Positions 33,615 through 41,857 of a stretch of 64,000 bases of DNA are shown here, piece by piece; position 1 is the first letter of the stretch; every line of letters begins with the position of its first letter. Source of the stretch: Erythrobacter colymbi (GTDB lineage: Bacteria > Pseudomonadota > Alphaproteobacteria > Sphingomonadales > Sphingomonadaceae). Location: positions 1 to 64,000 of the forward strand of contig NZ_MUYK01000013.1 in NCBI RefSeq assembly GCF_002155685.1, in the 5' to 3' direction. The translations under genes were made by a program, and so were the position numbers. The notes beneath the pieces are model-generated. The model was not told the origin of the DNA and did not search any database. It worked only from the letters and a program-made list of their open reading frames with translations.

Positions 33615-34031
33615 ATGCACGCACCGATCCGCCCCGCCGCCGCCGCCTTCGCGCTGCGCCCGCCGCCCGCGCGCCGCCGTGCCGGGCTCCAGCCGCGCCA
33701 CCTAGCCGCGATCGACCACTTCATCGACAGCCATATCGAGAGCACGCTGCGGATCGACGATCTCGCAGGGCTCGCCGGCCTCTCGCGGTTCCACTTCCTG
33801 CGCTGCTTCAAGCGCGCCACCGGATCGAGCCCGCTGCAATATGTCCTCGCCCGCCGCGTCGCCCGCGCGCAGACATTGCTGGCGACGCGCGAGGGCAGCA
33901 TCGCCGAGGTCGCCTATGCCGCGGGCTTTTCCTCGCAGAGCCACCTCAACGCGATGTTCAAGCGCCATGTCGGCATGACCCCGGGAGCCTATCGCCGCGC
34001 GCTCGCCACGCCGCGGCTGGCGGAGTGCTGA
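33615..34031 (+). CDS. Short AraC/XylS-type transcriptional regulator (DNA-binding domain only)
   Basis: A 138-residue protein made of a basic N-terminal tail and the two helix-turn-helices of AraC proteins: LRIDDLAGLAGLSRFHFLRCFKR... then GSIAEVAYAAGFSSQSHLNAMFKRHVG, similar in layout to MarA and SoxS. No ligand domain is present, so its amount rather than a bound effector should control activity. ATGs at 33609 and 33615 are close; the second has GGAG at 8-base spacing. It overlaps the downstream porin gene by 7 bases, so it likely regulates that porin. Confidence 0.85.
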   Translation: MHAPIRPAAAAFALRPPPARRRAGLQPRHLAAIDHFIDSHIESTLRIDDLAGLAGLSRFHFLRCFKRATGSSPLQYVLARRVARAQTLLATREGSIAEVAYAAGFSSQSHLNAMFKRHVGMTPGAYRRALATPRLAEC

Positions 34032-35275
34032 GCGCCGCGCTGGCGCTCGCCGCCGAAGCGCCCCCACGACCTGATCCCCCGCCTCCCCCCGACCCGCCCG
34101 CCATCACTGTCTCGGGCGAGGTGCGCGAGCGGGTGACGTGGCAATCCGCCATCGGTTTCGATGCGGATGATCCCGACGCGGGCCTCGTCTGGACGCAGCG
34201 CATCGCGCTCGCCGCCGATGCCGATCTGGCCCCCGTGATCCGCGCCCGCGCCGCGCTGGTGAGCGCGCTGATCCAAGGCGGCGACGAGACCTCGCCGGTC
34301 GAGCGCAATGTGCTCGACCTTCAGGAGGCCTTCGTCGAACTCGGCCCGCGCGAGGCTTTCGTGCGGCTCGGGCGGCAGGAAATCCGCTTGGGCTCGCAGC
34401 GCCTTGTCGCGATGCGCGACGGGACGACCGTGCGCCGCACACGGGACGGCGCGCGCGGGCACGCGGCGCTCGGCAAGCTGGAGCTCGACGCCTTCGCATT
34501 GAGGCTGGTGGCGGTGCGGCCCGAGGGCGTGTTCAACGATGGCCGCAACGAGGGGCGCGATCTGGCGGGCGTGCAGGCGAGCTTCCCCACGCCGCTCGGG
34601 AAAATCGAGGCCTATTGGCTGCGCACAACGCAGGACAATCGTCCCACCATCGAAGGCACCGCCGACGAACGCCGCCATTCATGGGGCCTGCGCGCGGCGG
34701 GCGAGGCGCGCGGGTGGTTCTGGGACTGGGAGGCGGTCTTCCAGACCGGCCGCTTCGGCACTGCCACGATCCGCGCATGGACGCTCGCCACCAAGACCGG
34801 ATACCGCTGGGAAAGCCGCGCGTGGAAGCCCGAAGTCATGCTCTCGGCCAACATCGCCTCGGGCGACGGCGCGCGCGGTGACGGGCGGCTGGCGACCTTC
34901 AGCGCGCTCTATCCCAATGCGAGCTATTTCTCCGAGGATGCGGTGCTGGGGCCGGCGAACTTCTTCAACCTGCACCCTTATGTGACCGTGCATCCGCGCG
35001 AGGACCTCAGCCTCGGCCTCGATTTCAACCTGTTCTGGCGGCTGAAGCGGACAGACGGGGTCTATACGCCCCAAGGCGGGCTGCTGCGCGCGCCCGGCAA
35101 CGCGCGCGCCCGCTTCGTCGATGCCGCGCTGTCGGGCGTGGCCGAATGGGCGCCGCGCGAAGGGCTGCTCCTCAGCCTCGTCTTCACCCATTCGCGCCCG
35201 CAGGACTTCATCCGGGCGAGTGGCCCTGCCGATCCGTCAGATTTCGTCGAAGCGACGCTGCAATTCACCTTCTGA
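34025..35275 (+). CDS. Outer-membrane porin-like protein, alginate-export family
   Basis: A 416-residue predicted beta-barrel of the alginate_exp type. The GTG start gives a short signal peptide ending AALALAAEA, then a Pro-rich stretch. The rest is alternating amphipathic strands with the family blocks LQEAFVEL, RLGRQEIRLGSQRLV and YPNASYFSEDAVLGPANF, ending in the aromatic TLQFTF that outer-membrane proteins use for assembly. It probably forms an export or uptake channel for a substrate that is not clear. It starts inside the preceding AraC gene, which suggests coupled expression. Confidence 0.85.
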   Translation: MLSAALALAAEAPPRPDPPPPPDPPAITVSGEVRERVTWQSAIGFDADDPDAGLVWTQRIALAADADLAPVIRARAALVSALIQGGDETSPVERNVLDLQEAFVELGPREAFVRLGRQEIRLGSQRLVAMRDGTTVRRTRDGARGHAALGKLELDAFALRLVAVRPEGVFNDGRNEGRDLAGVQASFPTPLGKIEAYWLRTTQDNRPTIEGTADERRHSWGLRAAGEARGWFWDWEAVFQTGRFGTATIRAWTLATKTGYRWESRAWKPEVMLSANIASGDGARGDGRLATFSALYPNASYFSEDAVLGPANFFNLHPYVTVHPREDLSLGLDFNLFWRLKRTDGVYTPQGGLLRAPGNARARFVDAALSGVAEWAPREGLLLSLVFTHSRPQDFIRASGPADPSDFVEATLQFTF

Positions 35276-35307
35276 GCCGCTAGTCTCGTCGCCAAGGAGC
35301 TTTTACC

Positions 35308-36180
35308 ATGATCGAACGCATCATCACCAAGCGCATCCACGACCTCGGCGGCGGGTTCACCGTGGGCCGCGTGCTGCCGTTCCACGCGCGGCGGATGGTG
35401 GGGCCCTATATCTTCTTCGACCATATCGGCCCGGTGGAGCTGGCCCCCGGCATCCCGAAGAGCCTCGACGTGCGCCCCCATCCTCATATCGGGCTGGCGA
35501 CCGTGACCTATCTCTATGACGGCGCGATCACGCACCGCGACAGTCTGGGCGTGCATCAGGACATCCATCCGGGCGAGGTCAACTGGATGATCGCCGGCAA
35601 GGGCATCACCCATTCGGAGCGCTTCGAGCACGCGCGGCTCCACGGCGCGCTGATGCACGGGATCCAGGCGTGGGTGGCGCTACCCGAGGCCTTCGAGGAG
35701 GCTGACCCCGCCTTCTCGCACCACGCCGATCTGCCCGCATGGAACGAGGCCGGTGTAAGCGGGCGGCTGATCGCGGGCGAGATGGAGGGGATGCGCGCAG
35801 GCACCCCGGTGCATTCGCCGCAGTTCTATGCCCACTGGCAGATGGCGGCGGGCGCGCGGCGGGTGCTGCCTGCGGAATATCCCGAGCGCGCGGTGTTCGT
35901 CGCTTCCGGTGTCGCCGAGGTCGCGGGCGAGCGGATCGAAGCGGGATCGATGGCGGTGCTCGCGCCCGGCGGCGATGTGCCGGTGGTGGCCGGGACCGAG
36001 GCGACCGTCATGGTGCTCGGCGGGGAGCCGGTGGGCGAGCGCTTCATGTTCTGGAACTTCGTCCACTCGCGCAAGGACCGGATCGAGCAGGCGGCGGAGG
36101 ACTGGCGGCAGGGGCGCTTCCTGCTGCCGCCCGACGACGATGGCGAATTCACCCCCTTGCCCGAATTCAAGGGGTTCTAG
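35308..36180 (+). CDS. Pirin family protein
   Basis: A 290-residue bicupin. The N-terminal cupin carries the metal ligands in VRPHPHIGLATVTYLY (two His), with THRDSLG and a further Glu and His in the WMIAGKGITHSE block. The C-terminal cupin is degraded. Pirins act as quercetin 2,3-dioxygenases or redox-linked regulators; which applies here is unknown. AAGGAG lies 7 bases before the ATG. It is followed by a small acetyltransferase-like gene after 4 bases and shares a transcript with it. Confidence 0.9.
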   Translation: MIERIITKRIHDLGGGFTVGRVLPFHARRMVGPYIFFDHIGPVELAPGIPKSLDVRPHPHIGLATVTYLYDGAITHRDSLGVHQDIHPGEVNWMIAGKGITHSERFEHARLHGALMHGIQAWVALPEAFEEADPAFSHHADLPAWNEAGVSGRLIAGEMEGMRAGTPVHSPQFYAHWQMAAGARRVLPAEYPERAVFVASGVAEVAGERIEAGSMAVLAPGGDVPVVAGTEATVMVLGGEPVGERFMFWNFVHSRKDRIEQAAEDWRQGRFLLPPDDDGEFTPLPEFKGF

Positions 36181-36184
36181 GGCC

Positions 36185-36520
36185 GTGAGCGAGATCACCA
36201 TCCGCATCGAAGATCGCGGCCAGGCCAAAGGGAAAAGGGGCCGCTACATCGCCACCGTCGAGGGCCGCGAGGGGGAGGCCTACATCGCCTTCACCCACCG
36301 TGAAGAGGGCGTGATCAGCGCCGATCACACCATCGCACCCGACAGCCTCAAAGGGAGCGGCGCGGCCTTGGCGCTGGTCGAATATCTGGTCGCCGACGCG
36401 CGGGCGCGGGGGTTCCGGATTATCCCGATCTGCCCCTATGTCCGCGCGCAGTATCGCAAGCATCCCGAATGGACCGACGCCTTCACCGTCCCGCCCGAAT
36501 GGGAGCCGGACGCAGGCTGA
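36185..36520 (+). CDS. Small GNAT-like N-acetyltransferase (YjdJ-like)
   Basis: A 111-residue protein starting at GTG 36185, which follows the pirin stop by 4 bases. It has the minimal GNAT layout: RYIATVEGREGEAYIAF strands, then HTIAPDSLKGSGAALALVEYLVADARARGFRIIPICPYV with the acetyl-CoA-binding turn and a Cys-Pro-Tyr-Val end. That block is diagnostic of the small COG2388-type acetyltransferases. The acceptor is unknown. It is co-transcribed with pirin and convergent with the AraC regulator downstream. Confidence 0.82.
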   Translation: MSEITIRIEDRGQAKGKRGRYIATVEGREGEAYIAFTHREEGVISADHTIAPDSLKGSGAALALVEYLVADARARGFRIIPICPYVRAQYRKHPEWTDAFTVPPEWEPDAG

Positions 36521-36530
36521 CAGCCAGCGC

Positions 36531-37457
36531 CTATTGCACCGCCTCGCGGAAGGCCGAGGGCGTGCAGCCGAAATGCCCGCGGAACACGCGCCCGAAGCCC
36601 TGCGGACTGTCATAGCCCACCGCCAGCGCGACCTCGATCACGCTCAGCTGCGGCTGGCGCAGCAGCGCGCAGGCGAGCTCCATCCGCCGCAGGAACTGCC
36701 AGCGGTGCGGCGAGCAGCCGAGCGAGCGGGTGAAGGCGCGCTGGAGGTGGAATTCGGACATCCCGCAATGCTCGGCGAGCGCCTTCAGGCCCTTGGGATT
36801 GCCGATGCCGTCCATCAGGAAGGCGGTCGCCTTGCGCACCATTGCCGGGCTGAGCCCGCCGGTGACGCGCAGGCCCGTCTTGCGCGCCGAACCGCCCGCG
36901 CGTTGCAGTGCGAGGATGATCGTCACCAGCACCGAATCCTGAAGCAGCACGCCCGTCTTGCCCTCGAAGGCCAGCGCCTGCCCGAGCTGCGGCATCAGTC
37001 CGGCGAGGAAGGGATCGTCGAACCCGCCGGCATAGAGCGGCTCGAGCTCGTCATCGGCGCGAAAGCCGTGGCGGCCGAGCAGCTCGCGCACCTCGCTCAT
37101 CGGCACCGCGAGCAGGCGCGCGACATGGCGGTTCTCGACCGCGAAGGCCGAGGGCGCGCGCGCCGGGCTGAGGAAGAAGGGGGTGGTCGCGCTCTGGAAC
37201 GCAAAGCGTCCCGCGCCGAAATCGATCGCTGCCGCGACCGGATCGCCGAGGATCGTGCACATCACCAGATCGTCGGTGCCGCTGGTGGTGTAATCGCCCG
37301 CGGGCTGGTCGACCAGCAGCGCGCTCGCCCCGAAGCTGCCGACCTGCGCCACGTCGCGCACGAACTGGCCGTGCTCGCCTTTGACATAGCTGTCGGAAAA
37401 GTGGAGCCCGCGCCCCGGGCCGGACGGGCGGGAAAAGCGGGGTGGCTCAATCGTCAT
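36531..37457 (-). CDS. AraC family transcriptional regulator
   Basis: A 308-residue activator-type protein. The N-terminal two thirds is an effector domain with no signal or membrane segment. The C-terminal AraC domain has LKALAEHCGMSEFHLQRAFTR and SVIEVALAVGYDSPQGFGRVFR. It is transcribed divergently from the isochorismatase-family gene across a 250-base gap, where both promoters should lie, so control of that gene and possibly of the XapX-amidohydrolase operon is likely. Confidence 0.85.
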   Translation of the reverse strand: MTIEPPRFSRPSGPGRGLHFSDSYVKGEHGQFVRDVAQVGSFGASALLVDQPAGDYTTSGTDDLVMCTILGDPVAAAIDFGAGRFAFQSATTPFFLSPARAPSAFAVENRHVARLLAVPMSEVRELLGRHGFRADDELEPLYAGGFDDPFLAGLMPQLGQALAFEGKTGVLLQDSVLVTIILALQRAGGSARKTGLRVTGGLSPAMVRKATAFLMDGIGNPKGLKALAEHCGMSEFHLQRAFTRSLGCSPHRWQFLRRMELACALLRQPQLSVIEVALAVGYDSPQGFGRVFRGHFGCTPSAFREAVQ

Positions 37458-37709
37458 CGTCGCGAACCCGGATGGTGCCGGGACGGAGGAGACCTCCGGT
37501 TCCGGCGGTTGCAAGGCGGGTGACGATCCCGGTCACGGATTTGCAGCTTATTGCGCTTTGGCGGCCGCGCAAGGCCCGCGTGCCGCCCTCGCCTCTGCCC
37601 CCTGCGCTTGACCGCAATTTCGGTCCAGTCTGCGCAAGACCTGCGGCGCGGGGCGGGCGCGGGCGCAATAGGATGGCGGCAACACCCACCCCTGTCAGAG
37701 GACATCCCC

Positions 37710-38366
37710 ATGCCCACCGCCTCCGCCACTCCCGGCGCCTCGCTGCTCGCGCCGTCCGATCACCTGCTGATCATGATCGACCACCAGTCGCAGATGAGCT
37801 TCGCGACCAAGTCGATCGACGCGATCATGCTGCGCAACAACGCCGCGCTCGTCAGCAATGCCGCGCGGATTTTCGGCGTTTCGACGATCCTCACCACGGT
37901 CGCCGAGAAGTCCTTCTCCGGCCCGATCTATGACGAGATCAAGCGCGAGTTTCCCGGCGCGCCGATCATCGACCGCACGACGATGAACTGCTGGGAGGAC
38001 GAGAACGTCATCGCCGCGGTCAACGCGTCGGCCAAGGGCCGCATCGTGCTCGCCGGGCTGTGGACCAGCGTGTGCATCGTCGGCCCGGCGATCTCGGCGC
38101 TTGATCAGGGCTTCGATGTCTATGTCATCGCCGATGCCTGCGGCGACGTCAGCGACGAGGCGCACGAACGCGCGATGGAGCGCATGGTGCAGGCCGGCGC
38201 GCGGCCCATCACCTCGCTGCAATACATGCTCGAACTCCAGCGCGACTGGGCGCGGGCCGCAACCTACGAAGCGGTCACCGGCACGGCCAAGATCTACGGC
38301 GGGGCCTACGGGCTCGGCATCATCTACGCCAAATCGATCCTCGGCGCGGACGCGCACGAGGGCTGA
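37710..38366 (+). CDS. Isochorismatase-family cysteine hydrolase (YcaC-like)
   Basis: A 218-residue enzyme of the isochorismatase-like hydrolase fold. Triad candidates are Asp in LLIMIDHQSQM, Lys in the VAEKSFSG block, and Cys in GLWTSVCIVGPA. The sequence pattern is closest to YcaC-type proteins rather than nicotinamidase. There is no signal peptide, so it acts in the cytoplasm; the substrate is unknown. It is divergent from an AraC regulator, and a strong hairpin separates it from the downstream XapX gene. Confidence 0.85.
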   Translation: MPTASATPGASLLAPSDHLLIMIDHQSQMSFATKSIDAIMLRNNAALVSNAARIFGVSTILTTVAEKSFSGPIYDEIKREFPGAPIIDRTTMNCWEDENVIAAVNASAKGRIVLAGLWTSVCIVGPAISALDQGFDVYVIADACGDVSDEAHERAMERMVQAGARPITSLQYMLELQRDWARAATYEAVTGTAKIYGGAYGLGIIYAKSILGADAHEG

Positions 38367-38450
38367 GGCACCGAGCTTGCGGGAGCGGTCCCGACCCGTT
38401 CCCGCCGGCTGCCGCCGGTCTTGCGCGGCCCCGCAAGGCCAGCGGCACAC

Positions 38451-38483
38451 GGGCCGGCCGCATGTCCCCAGGGCGGCCGGCCC
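38451..38483 (+). terminator. Hairpin between isochorismatase-family gene and XapX gene
   Basis: GGGCCGGCCGC (38451-38461) and GCGGCCGGCCC (38473-38483) make a perfect 11-bp stem with an 11-base loop, followed by CATCTTTCC. It probably terminates or attenuates transcription before the XapX gene. Confidence 0.55.
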
Positions 38484-38515
38484 CATCTTTCCTTCGCAAG
38501 CAGGAGCCGCGCGCG

Positions 38516-38779
38516 ATGAAGCCCTATCTTGCCGCCCTTGGCGCCGGCCTGCTGGTCGGGATCGTCTACAGCCTGCTCAATGTGCGTTCCCCCGCCCCGC
38601 CGGTGATCGCGCTGGTCGGCCTGCTCGGCATCCTGCTGGGGGAGCAGATCGTCCCGTTTGCCAAGCGGGTGTGGCACGGCCAGCCTGACGTCGTCGCCGA
38701 AACGCGGGCCGACTGTGCCGAGCATATCCTCGGCCCGCTCCCTGCCCGCTCCGGCCTCAGGCAAGAGCAGGACGCATGA
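38516..38779 (+). CDS. XapX/DUF1427 small membrane protein
   Basis: An 87-residue protein with two hydrophobic helices (about 4-22 and 29-46) separated by NVRSPAPP, the signature turn of XapX-domain proteins. The charged C-terminal tail is longer than in the smallest members. It sits in the inner membrane; its function is unknown. Its stop overlaps the amidohydrolase start by ATGA, which couples the two genes. Confidence 0.85.
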   Translation: MKPYLAALGAGLLVGIVYSLLNVRSPAPPVIALVGLLGILLGEQIVPFAKRVWHGQPDVVAETRADCAEHILGPLPARSGLRQEQDA

Positions 38780-40725
38780 TCGACCGCCGCACCGCCAGCG
38801 CAGGGATCGCGCTCGCCGGACTTGCCCCGCTGTTCAAGGGATCGCCGATGCACGCCGCCACGACCACGCCCGACACGATCCTCGTGAATGGCAAGTTCAC
38901 CACCCTCGACCGCGCCAATCCCGCACCCGAGGCGGTGGCGATCACCGGAAACCGCTTTGCCGCGGTCGGAACGCGCGCGGAGGTGATGGCGCTGGCCGGG
39001 CCGGACACGAAAGTGATCGACCTCGGCGGGCGGCGGGTGATCCCGGGCCTTGCCGACAATCACATCCACGTGATCCGCGGCGGTTTGAACTTCAACATGG
39101 AGCTGCGCTGGGACGGGCTCACCAGCCTGTCGGACGCGATGGCGATGCTGCGCGCGCAGGTGGCCCGCACCCCCGCCCCGCAATGGGTGCGCGTGGTCGG
39201 CGGCTTTTCCGAGCACCAGTTCGCCGAAAAGCGCCTGCCGACACTGGACGAGATCAACGCCGCCGCGCCCGACACGCCGGTCTTCATTCTCCACCTCTAC
39301 GACCGCGCGCTACTGAACGCGGCTGCCCTGCGCGCGGTGGGCTATACCAAGGACACGCCCGATCCTCCCGGCGGCACGATCCAGCGCGACGCCAGCGGCA
39401 ACCCGACCGGGCTGCTGATCGCCTCGCCCAATGCGGGCATCCTCTATTCGACGCTGGCGAAGGGGCCGAAGCTGCCCTTCGACTACCAGCTCAATTCCAC
39501 CCGCCACTTCATGCGCGACCTCAACCGGCTCGGGGTGACGAGCGTGATCGACGCAGGCGGCGGCTTCCAGAACTATCCCGACGATTACGCCGTAATCCAG
39601 AAGCTCCACGACGACGGCCAACTGACGATCCGCATCGCCTACAACCTCTTCACCCAGAAGGCGGGCGAGGAGAAGGAGGACTTCCTGCGCTGGACCTCGA
39701 CGGCGAAATACCATCAGGGCGACGACTATTTCCGCCTCAACGGCGCGGGCGAGATGCTGGTCTTCTCGGCCGCGGATTTCGAGGATTTCCGGATGCCGCG
39801 CCCGGATATGCCCGCGAACATGGAGGGCGACCTTGAGGGCGTCATCCGCATCCTCGCGCAGAACCGCTGGCCGTGGCGGCTGCATGCCACCTATGACGAG
39901 ACCATCACCCGCGCGCTCGACGTGTTCGAAAAGGTCAACCGCGACATACCCTTGGACGGCATCCACTGGTTCTTCGACCATGCCGAGACGATCAGCGAAC
40001 GCTCGATCGACCGCGTCGCAGCCTTGGGCGGCGGAATCGCGTTCCAGCACCGCATGGCCTATCAGGGCGAATATTTTGTCGAACGCTATGGCGCGCGTGC
40101 GGCCGAGGCGACGCCGCCCTTCAAGCGGGTGCTGGAGGCGGAAGTGAAGACCTCGGCGGGGACGGACGCGACCCGCGTCGCTTCCTATGACCCCTGGGTT
40201 TCGCTGAGCTGGCTCGTCACCGGCAAGACCCTGGGCGGCACCGGGCTCTATCCGCAAAGGAACCTCCTCGACCGCGAGACCGCATTGCGGATGTGGACCG
40301 AGAACACCACCTGGTTCTCGAACGAGGAGGGCCGCAAGGGCCGGATCGAAGCCGGGATGCTCGCCGATCTTGCCGTGCTCGACCGTGATTACTTCGCCGT
40401 ACCGGGGGACGAGATCCGCCAGATCACCTCGGTGCTCACCATCGTCGATGGCAAGCTGGTCTATGGCGCGCAAGGTTTCGAGGGCCTCGCCCCGCCCCTT
40501 CCCCCCGCCATGCCCGACTGGTCGCCGGTGAGCACCTTCGGCGGCTACAACAAGGCCGCGCCCGATGCGGCGGCGCTGGCGAAGGTCGCGGCGGCTTCCT
40601 GCGGCTGCGCGACGGCCTGCGGCGTCCACGGGCACGAACACGCGAAGAGCTGGGGCGCGGGGCTGCCGGTGGGCGATCTCAAGAGCTTCTGGGGCGCGCT
40701 CGGCTGCGCGTGCTGGGCGGTATGA
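38776..40725 (+). CDS. YtcJ-like amidohydrolase with N-terminal signal
   Basis: A 649-residue metal-dependent amidohydrolase of the exoenzyme (YtcJ/LAF3) branch. DRRTASAGIALAGLAPL at the N-terminus resembles a Tat signal (RR followed by a hydrophobic run), so it is likely exported. PGLADNHIHV gives the first metal His pair; later blocks HWFFDHAETISE and ASYDPWVSLSWLVTG hold further ligands, and LDRDYFAVP is the usual C-terminal amidohydrolase strand. The tail has CGCATACGVHGHEH, a Cys- and His-rich metal-binding-like end. It is coupled to XapX upstream and DoxX downstream. The substrate is not known. Confidence 0.87.
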   Translation: MIDRRTASAGIALAGLAPLFKGSPMHAATTTPDTILVNGKFTTLDRANPAPEAVAITGNRFAAVGTRAEVMALAGPDTKVIDLGGRRVIPGLADNHIHVIRGGLNFNMELRWDGLTSLSDAMAMLRAQVARTPAPQWVRVVGGFSEHQFAEKRLPTLDEINAAAPDTPVFILHLYDRALLNAAALRAVGYTKDTPDPPGGTIQRDASGNPTGLLIASPNAGILYSTLAKGPKLPFDYQLNSTRHFMRDLNRLGVTSVIDAGGGFQNYPDDYAVIQKLHDDGQLTIRIAYNLFTQKAGEEKEDFLRWTSTAKYHQGDDYFRLNGAGEMLVFSAADFEDFRMPRPDMPANMEGDLEGVIRILAQNRWPWRLHATYDETITRALDVFEKVNRDIPLDGIHWFFDHAETISERSIDRVAALGGGIAFQHRMAYQGEYFVERYGARAAEATPPFKRVLEAEVKTSAGTDATRVASYDPWVSLSWLVTGKTLGGTGLYPQRNLLDRETALRMWTENTTWFSNEEGRKGRIEAGMLADLAVLDRDYFAVPGDEIRQITSVLTIVDGKLVYGAQGFEGLAPPLPPAMPDWSPVSTFGGYNKAAPDAAALAKVAAASCGCATACGVHGHEHAKSWGAGLPVGDLKSFWGALGCACWAV

Positions 40726-41102
40726 GCGGCGCGGCTCTGCTGCTCGCGCGCCTCGCGCTCGCCTCGCCCTTCCTGTTCAGCGGGGTGACCAAGGCGTCGG
40801 ACTTCGCCGGAGCCACCGCCGAGGTGCGGGGTCTGACGGGGTTCGAGCCTGCCGCGCCCCTCGCGATGCTGGTGATCGCGGTGCAGCTCGGCGGATCGGC
40901 GCTGCTGCTGGCGCGGGGCCGCGCAGTATGGCTCGGCGCGGCACTGCTGGCCGGCTTCACCCTCGCCGCGACGCTGCTGGCGCATAACTTCTGGGCCAAG
41001 CCCGAGGGCGCGTGGCTTCGCGATGCGACCACCTTCTTCGAGCACATGGGGCTGATGGCCGGCCTCGGCCTTGCCGCATGGATAGCGGGGCGCGCAACTT
41101 GA
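40722..41102 (+). CDS. DoxX family membrane protein
   Basis: A 126-residue inner-membrane protein with four hydrophobic helices. ARLALASPFLFSGVTK is the DoxX signature in the first helix, and the phenylalanine- and histidine-bearing loop AHNFWAKPEG follows the third. DoxX proteins often work with redox enzymes or quinones. It overlaps the amidohydrolase stop by ATGA and the next gene by a few bases, so it belongs to the same operon. Confidence 0.85.
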   Translation: MSGAALLLARLALASPFLFSGVTKASDFAGATAEVRGLTGFEPAAPLAMLVIAVQLGGSALLLARGRAVWLGAALLAGFTLAATLLAHNFWAKPEGAWLRDATTFFEHMGLMAGLGLAAWIAGRAT

Positions 41103-41761
41103 ACGAGGCTCCCGCGCCCTCCGCCTCCCCCGCCCTGCCGCTGGTCGCGGTGCTGCTCGCTTTCCTGTCTGGCTTCGTCGACACCGCCGCCTTCATCCAC
41201 ATGAAGGGGCTGTTCGTTGCCCATGTCACCGGCAACTTCGTGCTGCTGGGCGCGGCGCTGGCGAGCGGCGAAGCCATAGCCGGCAAGGGGCCCGAGGTGC
41301 TGCAACTCGCCGCGCTCCCCGTCTTCTTCCTCGCCGCGATGCTGACCGGAGCGCTGGGCGCGCGCCTGCCGCGCATCCTGTGGAGCGCCGCGCTGCTGAT
41401 GCTCGCCGTCGCGGGGGCGAGCGCATGGCTCGGCACGGGGCCGTGGGACGCGGCGAGCGCCGTGGTGCTGATCGCGGCGATGGGCATGCTCAACGCCGCG
41501 CACCGCTTGAACCCCGCGATGGGCCCGCCCTTTGCGGTGATGACCGGCAATGTCGCCGCCCTCGCGATCCGCACCGCGCAGATCGTGCACCTCGCCCCCG
41601 CCGCACCCGCCAGCGGAGCCGAGGGCAAGATGCTGCGCGCGGTGATCGCCTTTGCCGCGGGCTGCGCGGGCGGCGCGCTGACGCAGGCGTGGCTCGGCCT
41701 TGCCGCGGTCGGCATTCCGGCGCTGCTGTTGGTCGCCGCGCTGCTCATCAAGCGTGGCTGA
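41078..41761 (+). CDS. DUF1275 (YoaK) family membrane protein
   Basis: A roughly 225-residue protein with six hydrophobic helices. The segments FLSGFVDTAAFIHMKGLFVAHVTGNFVLLG and AMGMLNAAHR are the DUF1275 signature. ATG 41078 is used; a TTG at 41099 that overlaps the DoxX stop (TTGA) is an equally good start and would fit the 4-bp overlaps of the operon. The function is unknown; family members are transporter-like. It is the last gene of the XapX-amidohydrolase-DoxX unit. Confidence 0.85.
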   Translation: MDSGARNLNEAPAPSASPALPLVAVLLAFLSGFVDTAAFIHMKGLFVAHVTGNFVLLGAALASGEAIAGKGPEVLQLAALPVFFLAAMLTGALGARLPRILWSAALLMLAVAGASAWLGTGPWDAASAVVLIAAMGMLNAAHRLNPAMGPPFAVMTGNVAALAIRTAQIVHLAPAAPASGAEGKMLRAVIAFAAGCAGGALTQAWLGLAAVGIPALLLVAALLIKRG

Positions 41762-41857
41762 CCCCCCGCGCTTGCGCCCGCTGCACCGATCTTGCGGCAA
41801 AGCGACGGGCCGATGCGCGCGCCCTCGAACTGTCTTTAATATCATGCATTGTGGCAA

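Noticed and set aside
38451..38483. A riboswitch before the XapX operon
   Set aside because: Only one simple GC-rich stem is visible and no conserved aptamer pattern is recognised. A terminator or attenuator is simpler.
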